Source of the DNA: Strongylocentrotus droebachiensis | Taxonomy: Eukaryota > Echinodermata > Echinoidea > Camarodonta > Strongylocentrotidae | DNA: 64,000 nucleotides | Assembly: GCA_035222895.1 (NCBI GenBank) | Contig: JAVYIG010004972.1 | Span: 1-64,000 of the forward strand | Reading direction: 5' to 3' | Shown: piece by piece, positions 1-14,200 of the stretch | Position numbering within the stretch: position 1 is the first letter of the stretch | Layout: each line of letters begins with the position of its first letter | Position numbers and translations under genes: made by a program | Notes under the pieces: model-generated | Told to the model about the DNA's origin: nothing | The model's database searches: none | Seen by the model: only the letters and a program-made list of their open reading frames with translations

Positions 1-353
1 GTCAGCCTGTTAATAAGGGGGGGGGGGGGGGGGTTCAAATACCACCCCCCATTCCCCCCCCCCCCCCCACCATGAAAACGGCATGAGGTGATTTTACACA
101 CACTTTCCACTTTGGCCTTAGTGCCCCTTAGAATACATTTGTGCCCCTTTCAGTGGATTTGTGCCCTTTCAAAAAAGTGGCTTGACCCAAATTTGATGTA
201 ATTCGAGGCCTGTAATATGCATGCATGATGTATCACTGTGTTTAGTAGAGGTGTCATTTTATAGTGGTTACTGGATACATTACCGGACTGTTGATTCTAT
301 GGTTAGCAGTTCCTGTCCCACTATGGCATTATTGTTCTTTGGCAAGGGTTTTT

Positions 354-979
354 GTCTCGCCTGCGTAGCAAAAAAACGAGACATACTGTAGGCGCCGCTT
401 TTCCGGTGACGACGGTGACGACGGCGACGGCGTCAACATCAAAAACTTAACCTAAGGTTAAGTTTTTGAATTTTTAATATAATTTTGAAAGTATACGTCC
501 ATAGTCGATGAAACTTGGACTGTAGGGTAATCAAGTATCCCCAATCATGTGAATAGAATTCAGGTCACTAAGTTGAGATCAAAGGTCATTTTACATTGTA
601 CATGTAGGTCAACAAACTTACGGGTAGACTTTTTTGTGGCATCAACATCAAGATTTTGAATTTTTAGCATATTTCAAAAGTGTTTGTTCAAATTCCATGA
701 AACTTGTACCCAACGGTTATCAAGTATCACAAATTCCATGTCACAAGGTCAAAGGTCATTTTAGGTCAGTAGACTTGGATTATGTTTTCACAACTTAATA
801 TGAGAATAAATGAATCAATTTTTGTTATTTGTTCATGATTCTTAGTCATTATCCACTTTAAAATGCTGATTATATTCAGAGGATTTCACTTTTCAGGGCC
901 TGCTAATGGCCACCCAGCCTATAAATAATGTTCCAACCTCAATTTTTCATCATATTGAATTGCGTAATGCAGGCGAGAC
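354..979. mobile_element. Inverted-repeat element (GTCTCGCCTGC ends)
   Basis: gtctcgcctgc at 354-364 is the exact inverse of gcaggcgagac at 969-979. The 626 bp between holds repeated aggtcaaaggtcatttt words and gacggtgacgacgg, and no open frame. It looks like a nonautonomous DNA element. No clear target duplication was found, so the ends could extend a little. Confidence 0.55.
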
Positions 980-1360
980 CGCCGAGAGCGTTTCTCTTGT
1001 ATAAATATATTTGCCATTTACAATCCAGATAAAGTTGATGGGTACCTAGTAGGGCAAAAATCCTTGAATGCTTTAAGCATCTTATCTTTGCAGCTAATGT
1101 AATAATATAATGATTTGTACAAGGTCATATACAAGTGTACACTGTACATTATATTATTTATGGTAAGCCCTTAAAACTTTTTCTTCATATTTCTTTGACT
1201 TTAGATGATAAATTGCTTGATTCTAAGAATAATAAGCTGCTGTTCACTTTTGTTCCTCAAGACCTCAAGTGTAATATTAAACAAACAAATGAGAGGTGAA
1301 ATAATTTAGATACCTGACCTATGATGTAAATTTTAACAACTTGCACTTCATAGTGTTAAA

Positions 1361-1727
1361 CCATGGACCTATTACGGATGGACATTCATCGTTTTCTTAA
1401 CGAATTCATTGTGATTGTCTCTGTCAATGTCGTCTCAATAACATTCCGTACTTGTTTCTTCACTTTGATCTCATGATGGTCACCGCTAAAAAGCAGGGAA
1501 ATTATCAAGATAGTGATTTTACACATGATGTTAATCTACATGCGCAGAAGATAATAACTCGCTTAAATCATGGAAAATCGATGTGCAGTTCTGGTTTATA
1601 ATCAGAAATTGATGTTCCTTGTACTGTATTTTATTTTGAAAAATATGTTGATATTACCAGATAGAGGTTATATTTGGATTGGTTGTGAAAGAATCATGTT
1701 AAATGTCCATCCGTAATAGGTCCATGG
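1361..1727. mobile_element. MITE with 26+ bp perfect terminal inverted repeats
   Basis: Ends ccatggacctattacggatg (1361 on) and its inverse (to 1727) continue as a perfect match through GGACATT. TTAAA flanks both sides (1356-1360, 1728-1732). The 367 bp has no coding content. The TTAA-type flank suggests a piggyBac- or Kolobok-mobilised element. Confidence 0.75.
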
Positions 1728-2212
1728 TTAAACCCATGAGGACTGTGTGTAACTGTACCTCTATGCTATAAGCCTACACACATTCTCAGATTTTTTCGCT
1801 AGGCAAAGCACCAAGATAGTTGTGCGGTTGTAAGGGTCCTAGCGTAGGGGTTGTATCATACTTGTATGGCTGTTTCAATTGTTCTTTGCAGATGGTTACG
1901 GTACTCTAAAAGTCACAAGAAATCATGCATAGAAGACCCAGTGATCTCGTACGACAACATGAGAATATATTTTTCATGTTTCTTTCCAATATCCTTTTTT
2001 TTTTTTGCCACAAAACTGTACATGAACTGTAGATTAATTATGTCTAGTAGCTGCCAGTAGAAATGGAAATATTATTATTATTGTTGTTTTGATTATTATC
2101 AATAAAGTCATAATCATTCTTCCTCTTCTTCTCCTTCTCCTAAGTCGTATTCTTCTTCATAGTAATATCATCATCATCATTATAATAGTAGTATTAATTT
2201 TTGTTATTTTAG

Positions 2213-2331
2213 ACTGAAGAGTTAGCCGATGATTGCGATCTCCTTCAGTATGGATCGTTGCAGGGTGACCCCACGTTTCGTATTCAGATGGCCAAGTTTC
2301 TTACAAGAAGGTACCAGAGCCCTGTTCACAG
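2213..2331 (+). CDS. Aminotransferase exon (first visible)
   Basis: The acceptor is ttattttag before ACTGAAGAG and the donor is CACAG/gtaagc. It encodes TEELADDCDLLQYG followed by LQGDPTFRIQMAKFLTRRY, the segment that precedes the PLP-binding loop in this family. It ends with two bases of a Ser codon (phase 2). I found no convincing upstream exon in 1-2212, so the gene is incomplete at its 5' end. Confidence 0.88.
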
Positions 2332-5300
2332 GTAAGCTACAGCTACTTCTTTCTTTTGTCTCACTTGTCGCTCTGATATCACAGATTTATTCATTTCTTG
2401 TTTTAATTCTTCTGCCAACAGAATAAAACTAAATTGATATTGCTCCATTTTTTTTTCTACGAACAATAATAATAATAAAAACGATGCTTATAAAGCGCTT
2501 ACCACCAAAGTCTCTAAGCATTATAACATACAAAATACGAAGATAAACAATTACATAGTAAACTTGGCAAACAAATCTTCAAATTACAATACCGGTGCAT
2601 ATGAAATATACATCAATGTGAACAGAGTAATTTAATCATGAAAAGCAGTTTTGAATAAATGTGTCTGACAAGTTTTGAATCGGTTGACAGTCTGACAGTT
2701 TTTGATATGGCCCTGATATTGATGTAAAGTGTATTAGTTACAGTCGTCTGCAGCACACAGGTTAATCAAAATTGCCTTGTGTGCAGATAAAATATAAACC
2801 GGTACTGCATTTACATGTACATGTACACACATGAGGATGCAAAGTCCATAAAAACAAGTGGCATATCCAGCCTGTATGGGGAGATGTGAGTTGGTCTAGT
2901 GGCACCGTTCACTTGGTCAGCTCTCTGTCTCCGCCTACAAAATGGCTCAGGGCGACCCTGGTTCGAAACTGAGTCACTTCTGTTGGATGGCGACGTTAAA
3001 GGTCGGTCACCAGACGTAAATAATCATATCTGATTGATACACGTCTGTAAAAACCAGTCACCATATGCAGCACCCCCTCCTCCTCCCGGTTATTCAACAT
3101 ATTCAATTAATATTGGAAGTTGGTACCATGCTCAATTTCTGGATCAATCTGAATAATTTATAATTTTAACAATCAGTTATGAATCAATGGCACACACAAC
3201 TGATAAGCTCACCTGTAAGTGATGCTTAAAGTTTCTATTTTACTTCAATTTATGATGATTATAAACTTATGTAGGTAAATATGTCACCATAGCGTATGGC
3301 AACGGCCAGGTACATGTAGTTCCTCTATTAGATCTTATGGAAATGAACAAACTCAGTAGGCAATGAGTTAACTTAACTTCTTTTTTATTATTAAGATAAG
3401 GGGGGCTGTGTGTTTTGATTGTTTGCTTTCTTAGTACTTTTGACCCGATTTGCAGCTTTTGCAAATATGTTAGACTACCGTTCTTTGATTCAGCAGTTTT
3501 TGTTTTTTATATGCATGATTCTGTTGATTGTCTATAAAGGGTTAATTGGTCAAGCCCGGCCCCAGTGATGTTGTAGAATTGTTAAAGGTAAAGACTAGTT
3601 CTGGTCATGCGATTGAATTGTGAAAGAAACGTTGAGGAATCAATCAGAAAAGGTTGATCATCTAGCATATCAGTATTGGTGTGTACTGCAAGGTTCTGGA
3701 ATCATCAAAATGATAATAAATTTGGCCCAGTCTTGGTAAAGCTACAAGCACTGTACACAGAAAGATGTATATGGGACTACACGACACATGCGCGATATCT
3801 ATCCAGTCCGGATAGATCTAATAATTTACCAAATATATCAATTAGTAGGCGGTTTCTCGTAGTGCTGTAGCCGAACCGCCGAACCGAACGGAAGTTCGCC
3901 GAACATGGCACTTCCGAACCAAACCGAACCGAACCGAACACAAATGCCTGGTTCGGAGGTTCGGCAAAAAAAAAAAAAAAAAGTTTTTGCAAGCTAATTA
4001 ACTTGTCATTTTGTACCTAATTTTTATGTCATGATTGCTAATTTTATATTTACTTTTTTCCCATTTTCCGCCTTTGTGATTTATGCCTATCCAGTGGTGG
4101 GCGCGACTTCACTGGCGCCATTAAAAAATCCTGACCACGCTACGTCGCGATCGCAAGCCATGAACAAGAATACATGCATGCATGTGCGTGATCAAAACAA
4201 GTTCAGCTCAAACCCATTCAACAACAACAACAAAAATATTTTTAATTGTAACAATATCGAACAAATTTTATAATATAATTAATGAAATAAATATATATTA
4301 TAGTGTGGTATTTATTTATTTAGGAAAAATAGGAATTTTATATTTTTCCTGTTGAAAATAAAAACTTATAAAAAACAGTTACTGACGAGCCTGATCGAGT
4401 CTCTATTCAAGATGGCAGCTTTCATGACTCTAACATTAGACAACAACCGTCTCGGAAAATCTTTAAAAAATATCATTTATTGACAAATTGAAAACAGGAA
4501 TCTTTTAAAATTGAAAATAAAACACACAAATAATTACGTTTAGAGCAGTTTTTTAATGTGAAATTCGTGCTGGTCGGAGCAGTGTGCGGAAGTCCTCCGT
4601 GCTCGTCGGGCCCGGCAGCGTTATTTTTTTATGCGGCACAGATTGGGGCTTTTTTTTAAAAGGGGTCTTGATTTACAGACTAATACTGGTCGTGTGCGTA
4701 CTATAAACAGTATAAGTAGTAGAGGTCTGTTTTTAATAGTGTTACATGTAATCCTCTACCGCATGGAAAATCATTACATCAACAATTAAAATCAAATTGG
4801 AAATCTGAAGAGGAGGCAGCACGTCAATAAGGAGAACATCACAATAATTAGTCCATAAAACTTAACTAACTTAAACGAAGAGGAATGTTATCTAAACACA
4901 TAGTCTAGTTCGCGATGGATATACAAACTTCTTCGCAGCGCTAATCCGCTAGCGAACATGACTAGTCTCACGCACGTGCAGACACTATTGAGAAGGGAAA
5001 GAACGTACTTCCCATAGGTTTAACATGCGCCATGCCCCAATCTGTGCCGCATAAAAAAATAACGCGGCCCGGCCGGCCCGCCCAGTGCCGACCGCCGTGG
5101 CTAGTATAACACTGCTTGCTATTATATTACCGAACCCCGAACCGAACCAAGTTCGGGTGAAAAATTGCCGAACCGAACACGAACATAGCGTCTGACTAGT
5201 TACAGCACTAGTTTCTCGGCAATTCACGTATTGGTCAAAACATATTCTTTCACATGATTGGTAATTTAATAAGAGCTTCCATTTCATTTTTTTGAGAGGG

Positions 5301-8188
5301 GGCTTTCCGAAAACTGTTCTATAGTGCCTTTAAAACTCAAGTCTCACAAAGAAGCTGGCCTATCATAAAGCTACATGTAAGGACGCTTCACATATCTAAT
5401 AATACTGATGGTAATAATAATAGTAACAATGGTAAATGGCAGCTTCTTATAGCGCACAGGTCCGTGATGCCGTTTTATACCCCGGTCATACATGTAGCTG
5501 GCGGCCAAATATGAAGCCCTCTGGCAAATCGGGTACCCATTAACAACCGAGCGGAGAGTAGCAAAAGTGGATTAAAGGGGGTGTAGCATGACAAGGCTAT
5601 GTGTCTTTCCTGTGGCCTGACTTGGAGCCAATCGGCTATAATACGAATACGACTACGAATGACGCGACCGCAGCATCACGTGCGTGCAACATCCACGAAA
5701 CCAAAGCGCGAGGAGAACTTCAGTCTGTTTTGCGAACGCTAGCGCGCTGACCTTTAATTAAAGTCCATTCTTTAACGGGCAGTTGTCCAAAAGAAGTCGG
5801 AGATGGCATTAACCAGTATTTGCCATGCTACACCCCCTTTAATACCTTGCAAAAGGACATTAGTGCTGGGCTGGGAGTTGAACCCTTAACCCTTGGTTTG
5901 AGGTAAATGAAACACCATACCATGACACCTCTGTAGGTATATTTGTATCTTATGACATGCAAATAAATAATTACACTTTGGGGACTTTGTTGCTACAGTG
6001 TAGCAGCTACGGTACAGTACATACTGTACTTTATTCACCTTCACTTGCTATGCATTCACATGTAAAATGGTTTATATTTTGTCATATTATCTTGCTATTT
6101 TTCTATTTTGCTATTTTGAGGCAGTTCAGCGCATGAGTGAACATTAACAAGGCTTTATACAATCAAAGTTATACGTACGTTTTGTACTTTTGTAGCTACA
6201 GGGATTACCGGTACTAAGCATAATATTAAACAAATATACCATGCACTGAGAGGCTCTGGTTGAAATTATTGATCAAGGTGGCAGGAATAGCACTTTTCTG
6301 TCACCGAAGAATCCATAATTTCATCCTTCATTAAAATAATAATAATAATAACAATGTTTACTGTCACTGAAGTAGTGTTGATATCACATTGATTAATCGC
6401 ATACCTATGATGTCATCCATGGTATAGTGCACTATACCATGGATGACGTCCCGGTATAGCACATTTTTCTTATCGGTAACATCATAGCAATTTATGTTTG
6501 GTCACATGATGCTATGTTGACCAATCACTGAACAAGATTTCATTACGGTAATCAAAAATATAATATTGACTATCTGCCCTTCCTCTATCCTTAACCCAGC
6601 GACAACATCTTATGCAATGCTGGGGCTAGCCAAGGACTGAACTTCCTATCGACCCACTTCTTCAAGAAGGGTGATGTAGTCTTTGTAGAAGACCCCACGT
6701 ACTTCCTTGCCCTTGCAGCCTTTCAACATGATCAGCAGCTTAATGTAGTACCAGGTAAGTCAGTGTACTAAGGGGCAATTGAGGGGGAGGGCTGACATCA
6801 TTGGGGCACCAATTGGTAGGTGCATGAAATATGACTTGGTAGTTTTTTAGGGAAAAATAATGATTGCTGTATTTAGTTTGTCAATTGTTTGCCATTGCTT
6901 ATCCTTAATACTACTATGACATGGAATAGCAATTTACATGTACACCTGTAGTTCATTTCACTCGGTTGATTCAACTGTTCGCATGAATTAGCAGAGAGAA
7001 CTAGAAGTGAATACTCTCATGGTCAACTACAATATTTTATTATTCTCATTTGTTGATCGTCTCTGCAATGCTATTTGAATGAACAACAGCTTTTATTGTT
7101 ACCAGTTGCACTTTTCTGACTTGTTTTCAATAAGATCGAACACATGATCTAAATCTACTGGGTGCAAGCCAATAATTCCTTTAAAACAATTAACAACATT
7201 GTAGTACTATTTGACGTAGCGTTACATGGTAATCACGAAGCAGATATATTCATTAGTTCCAGGGTATATAATTTTAAAGAAAACTGAATTTGATTCCCGG
7301 ACTATTCTCCCTCTTTTTCTCTCACAATACGATCAGGGAAATGCGTGTGCCCTTTTGTAGATAGTCCAAGAGTTGCTTTTTTGCTGCCACGTAAAAACAC
7401 GGGCATCAATGCATGCATACTGTTACTGTTTTAATTATTAGTTTTAGTGGTTATCATTATCATTATTATTATAAGCATTATCATTATTATTATAAGCATT
7501 ATCATTATTATCATTATTATCATTATTATTATTATTAATATGAATAATTTTGTTATTATTGTTATTATCTTTATTATCATTATTGTTAATATCATTCATT
7601 ACCCAGCTATAGCACATCTGCCATTATGACACTCTTGAGTGCATCCTAACCAAGTACCTTTTCTGCAGCTGGGTGAAGAAGCACAGGATCAAATATAGGA
7701 TTAGTAGTGTTATAGACGTGCAGTTTATTTTTTATTATATCTAACAAAATTTTCACCACATTTTTCTACTGATTCACCATCTATCATACCATACACAGTA
7801 TTTTACTTGCTCATTATTAACGTATGATAATTGTTCAATTTTTTTTTGTATGATGCCACCATCAACATTCTCATTTCTTAAAATTTATTATGATTCAGTT
7901 GCTAAAGAAGATGATGGTATAGATACAGAAGATCTAGAGAAGAAGCTATCGGAGCACCTGGGAGACAGACAACCAGATGATACGAGACCGTTTCGTAGCT
8001 TACTGTACCTCATCCCCTGCTTTCACAATCCAACTGGATCATGCACTTCTTCAGGTAATGATGAGCATCGTATTGATTGATGATGATGATGAGGAGGAGG
8101 AGGAGGATGAAGTTGTTGTGATGATGTTCGTGGTGATGACAAGAGCCTTAATAACAACGATGATGGATATAATGAATTGGCTATGATG

Positions 8189-8220
<32 letters not shown>

Positions 8221-11200
8221 GATGATGATGATGAAAGTGATAATGAAGATAATATTATGACAATGATGATAGTGAAGGGGATGATGATGATGATAATGAT
8301 GGTGGCAGTGTAGGTGCTTTCACAATCCAACTGGACCATGCACTTCTTCAGGTAAGGATGAGCATCATATTGATTGATGAGGAGGAGGAGGAGATGGAAG
8401 TTGTTGTGGTGATGTTAATGGTGATGACAATGACGATGAATATAATGAATTGGCAATGATGATGAGTATGATGGTGATGATGATGATGATGATGATGAGT
8501 ATGATGGTGATGATGATGATGATGATGATGATGATGTGGTTATAATGATGAAGGTGATAATCATGGTGATGATGATGAAATCACAAAAGTGATAGCGAAG
8601 ATAGTATGACAATGATGATAATTATGGTGATGACGATGATGATGGTGATAGTGATTACAGTGATAATGAAGATAATAGTATGACAATAATGATAGTGATG
8701 TCACGATGATGATGATGATGATGATGGTGGTGTAGGAAGTGGTGATGTTTTGCTGAGGGGGCCAGGTCCCCATTGCCCCCTACATGTAGATCAAGCCTCA
8801 ATAATCTTTGTTTTATTAGACATACCAAAGACTAGTGATAATGATTCATTTATGATTAGTACAACCATGAGCAAAAAAGTGGGAAAAATACACAATTATA
8901 CACAATTTTATGGGATGGGATGGGATTCTTATTCATATGCCTATATTTTGCCTTAAAATGGCAAAACAAAATGATTTAAATCTTGCTTTGAATTTCTCTC
9001 TCTCCTTCTTTTGATTAGAATAATTTGAAATGCCTTTTCAAGATACAGCAAGGATTATGAAACTGTTTTACACTCTTTATATATTTATTTACATGTATTC
9101 ACCTTCAAATGTCCAAAGATAATGTATTTTTTACATGACCATAAACAATCTTCTTGAATCTTTTCTTTCTGTTGTAGAAAAAATGAAGAGTATAATTAGG
9201 ATGGCCAGAAAGTATGACTTGCTCGTGGTGTGTGATGATGTCTACAATGTGTTGTCATGGCAACCAGCTGATGAAGGCAGTGACCGGAAATACAAGTGTC
9301 CCGCTCGCCTCTTTGCCTTCGACAACCCCTCGGATCCCGACTTCAAGGGAAATGTTGTATCCAACGGTAGCGTGTCCAAGTTCCTTGCGCCCGGATTGAG
9401 GCTGGGATGGTTTGAAGCTTCGGATCGCATCATCAATCTCATGATGAAGAAGTATGTATGCTCGCGGTGACCCATCAAACCATTTTTCTTTCATTAAGAA
9501 CATAGTTTACACCAAATCCTCCATATACATATACAGTGCTTAATTAGAGTAAGAATAATTGCTTTATCAAAGTGATTGAAGCCCTTTGTCCCATGAATGA
9601 TATACATGTACACATAAGATTGTCCTCCTAGTCCGTTATCCATCTGACACATTTCTTATAGTGAGTACCGTTAGAAGAAAAAAAATTACAGAATATGTTT
9701 AATCCATTTCCAATGCATTACATTGTGCCATTCATGAATAAGATCAAAATATACACATACAATTGTATCGTATGTTACAATCATAACCGTCTCTAAATCG
9801 GAAAAGCAGTGTAAAATTTATAATCAATATTTTGTGTACAATAATACTACAATTTGAATTTCTTTTAATATAATTTTATTTTTTTTATTTTTAACAATGA
9901 TGGAGTTGAAAATGATAATAATTTGTTACAATTTGAGGATAATGTTTTATTTATTCGGTTCTTAAGAACATTGCAAACTGGGATATTAAATGGGGAGCAT
10001 TCTTGACAGTATTTGTTTTACTTTGGTCTATAATTCAATTACAGTCAATACCTGGACAGCGGTGGATCCTTCAATCACTTAACAGGAGGCATTGTGGGTA
10101 CAATGCTTAAGATGGGGATCGTAGACGATCATCTAGACTTTGTCTGCAACCATTTTAAGGTATGCTTCAATGTAGTGTTCGTTATTGGCTTAGCTACTCA
10201 GGGGAGGGGGCAGGGGGAGGAGGCAGGGGGAGGAGGCAGGTGCCTACAAATCAAATAGTGAAAATATAAAAGAAAAAGTGAAATAGAAAAAGAGAGGTGA
10301 AAGACGATAAGATAAAGAAGATAATAATAATAACAATAATAATAATGTCAGGCTCATATAGCGCATGATATGTTGCCATCTCTATGCACTTAACAAATTG
10401 CAAAATAACAAACTTATGTCTTATATAACATTTGGAATAGCTACAGTAACTTAATTACGTCAGTTAAGAAAGTATGGCAATACATAAAGATTCTGAATAC
10501 AAAACTTAATTGAAAACAACATACAGAGTTAAGATTAAATGAGAGTGTAACCTGATAACTTCTTAAATTGTAACAAAATGTCAATTGCTGTTCAGTTACA
10601 AAAGGGAGGAAAACATGTACGTCTTTAAGGACTGCTTAAAATTATTAATGGAAGGTGCATCTCGAAGCTGGAGAGGAAGGGCATTCCATAGTGAGGTTGC
10701 CAGGATGCTGAAAGCACTTTCTCTGTAGTATATCTGGTACTGACTCTGGAGTTTGGAGGAGATTTATATCTGAGGAGTGTAGATTCCTAACAGCAATAAT
10801 TCAACATGTTCCCACACCCTCCCCTCGCATCATTGACATTGTTCTCTCGTGCTTCAGCCGCTTGAATTCTGGTACTCCCCAGTGACACCACTTCTCCTTC
10901 ATGTGCTGGACCCATGTTAGAAAGAAATGGATCATCTTGAAATGCCAAAATTACCAAAAAGTGCTGATGTACATTGTAAGCAGGCCTTTTGTCAACTGAC
11001 ATTACATCATGTGAATTAAAATAAAATCACGTGGAAAATCACATGGTAAATTGATTACTTGGAAAATCAAGTTTTGTGGACACTGCTTTGCTGACACAGT
11101 GGGAAATTGTTTTGCTGATATGTTGACTGACGACCATGGCACTACCTAATGATATACAAGCACTATTTTTTAATACACCGTACTGTCCCTACATCACATT

Positions 11201-14200
11201 GTTATGATTTGTTGCTGTTTTTATGTTTTTAGACAAATGTCGATGCCATGACGAAGGTTCTCAGAGAAGAATTGCCACCTGGAGTGAAATTTTCTACTCC
11301 AGAGGTATGTATTTTTTTTATTGTTATTTCATATTGGATTCTACGGAGCGAGAGGAACCATCTAGAAGATGATAAGTGATCCAGAGCATAGGCTTAAGAA
11401 CATTTAAAGCCCCACTGCACTACTTATACCTACTTGTGCCCTCTATATGGCACTGGTTTTTTTAACTTATACCAAATGTGTCCACAAATGGGTCCAAAAT
11501 GAAATTATGTTTACTCACTTCAAACTTGTATTTTTAGGATCAGGACTAATCATATTTTTGAGAAATGCAAATTCTGGACCTTAATCTATCTCCTTATTTA
11601 TTCACCAGATATGAATACTTTGAGTTTTTACAATTTTATTGTGAACTATAGCATGTCTAATGACTGTGATATAAAACTCATTCGCTATTAACTACACCTT
11701 TAAATATATTGGGTCTTTAAAAATATGTTTCAGAGATTATTCATGCAAATTGTTGAGTTTCTATCTTGAAAAATACAGATTTTGTATCCCTTGAAAGTGA
11801 AAAATAGCCCTAAATTAGGGTTTTGACAATAACAAGTTTTTATTTCAATAGGTAAAATGCTTTTTACTTCGGTCAAACTTATTTTATTATAACAACTGAT
11901 GATATAAGGTAAATACATGCAAAAAAATTGGCAACCAGTGCATTGCCTAATAATTTTCATATGACACATATGTGATCTAACAGAGTGAAATATGAAACTA
12001 ATAGCAATTGTAGTCGTCAAACTCCTTAGAAAATTCACTTAGAAACATACTCTTTATTGCATGTTATAAAAAGCAGTGTGAAATGTATACTATGGTTTGT
12101 TTTGGGTGTTACACGATGTTAACATTTCAATGAGATCATCAATTTCTACAAACTCTACAATATAGATGTTTAATCAGCTTGCTAATGTTCTTTGCCTTCA
12201 ACTACAGTGGATATAGTGTGTCATTCAATAATATCACTAACACATACATGTATGTAAGCAAAACATTGACGAATCTTTTAAAAAATAAAACTATAAAAAA
12301 GTACCCCCAGTCATGTTAGTACGGTAATAAGAAATAAGTGAATCCTAATTTATGTACATCTCGAGAATGAGACATTTTAGATGTATTTTAAAATTGTGTA
12401 TGTTTTAGGTAATAATACTACTGTAGTAACAATCATCCTTTACCACTATTTGTATTAGGAGGCTTTTTCAAACGACAACATTTTTTAATGCTCTTAAATA
12501 AGTATTTATTTATTTATTTAATTGATGACCGATTGATGAATGGATGAATTGATTGGTTGGTCGGTTGGTTGGTTGATAGATCTTAACTTTTGCTGTGCCT
12601 ATATCACAGGTGACAAACAATATACAGTGTGGCTTAAACATGTACCGTATTTGCCGGTGATAAGGCCGCAGCGCCGCACCCCCAACTTTGACATTTCGTA
12701 GAGAAAAAAAAACAAAAACGGACAGCCCATTTATATTTCACACTAGTGTAGGGTTGCGGTTCTAACAGCTAATTCCTAGCACTCTTAACACAGAGGCGGC
12801 CCAGCAGACATGTTGTAGGATTGATAACTACTGGCTAACTGAACAGGTTTTAATGTGTAAAAGCATTACAGCATTCTATGTAGCATTCCACATACATTCC
12901 ATGCAAAGTAGAATAAATCAATACATATTCATATAGTCCCATACAAGTATAAATCAACATCACAAAGTATTCTTGAATATTCAAACATAAACAAAGGGTA
13001 TATATTGAATATTCATTGTATATGTAAATTATACTATATAAGCTTGACTGCATCAGGTGAACATTGAAACCAATGAGAGAGAGAGAGATAGACAGATGAA
13101 AGGATGGTGGATGAAAAGGGTGAATGTGAATGAGGGATGACCTATTAATATGAAAGGGATGAGTCATGGATATGAAGGGGAGTTTCAGAAGTTCAAAATA
13201 AATCCCTACACTAGCTTATACATTTTGTATGTATGCATACATTTGTGGAAGATACTACATGTATATGTTTAGGATCATTAAATAAGGTATTACTGGAAAT
13301 GCCCTTTTCTTTTATACATGTATGTACTTTCTACACAGATTAGTTACATGTACTGAGTGCCCTTTTTAAAAGGTATTTCCAAATGAAAATCCATATTTCC
13401 CATAAATTTTTAGAAAAACATTTTAATTTGCTTGATTTTATCAACTTTATATACCTGTATCATACCCGTGTCGTGTACATGTACACTGGGTAATGATTAA
13501 GTGGGGGATTTTGAGCTTTTGTAACCTACCAAATAGTTTAGATTGACCATACAATCTTTGGTTATATGACATAATTTGGAACAACCTCTGTAAAAATGAA
13601 AACGTGATGATTTGCAAACACACAGCAATGTAAGTAGCAAGAGGAGAGGTTGAAAAATTGAAATTTGCTATTCTCACATCTATCTTTGCCCCTCATTTGA
13701 ACTAGTTAAAGTATGAAAATGTCTGTTAACAGTTTAATGTAACATCCGAAACGTGCTAACGGCATACCAGAAAGTGCTGTTAAAATGGCTGAATAATTTT
13801 TATGAGTCACTTTTATTAAGATTTTTTCTGATAAATTACAATTAGGGATATACTAAAGCAGCCAGCAATGCCTTACACCACAAAGTGTGGCTTCAATATT
13901 TATGTTTTATAAGTCCATTTTGCAGAAAATTTAGATATTTTACGGAAAATTTGATTTTTTGCATCATATTTCTTCATATTTTTATATTTAGATCTAAATG
14001 AAATTATCAAAATATTGTTTTTAACAGGAGTGTGCATTGTGAAATCTTAACTTGCACATATGATCGAAAATTAGTTGAAATTTGCAAACTATGTGTTAAC
14101 AATCAAATAGTGTAACGTCCGAAACACCCTTCTTGAGTTTACACAAAATTATGGGATTTGAAAGACCCGATTTGTGTTTTGACTTGTGTTAAGACTTATA

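Noticed and set aside
7447..7629. Poly-isoleucine frame as a membrane peptide
   Set aside because: It is a translation of an ATT/ATC microsatellite.
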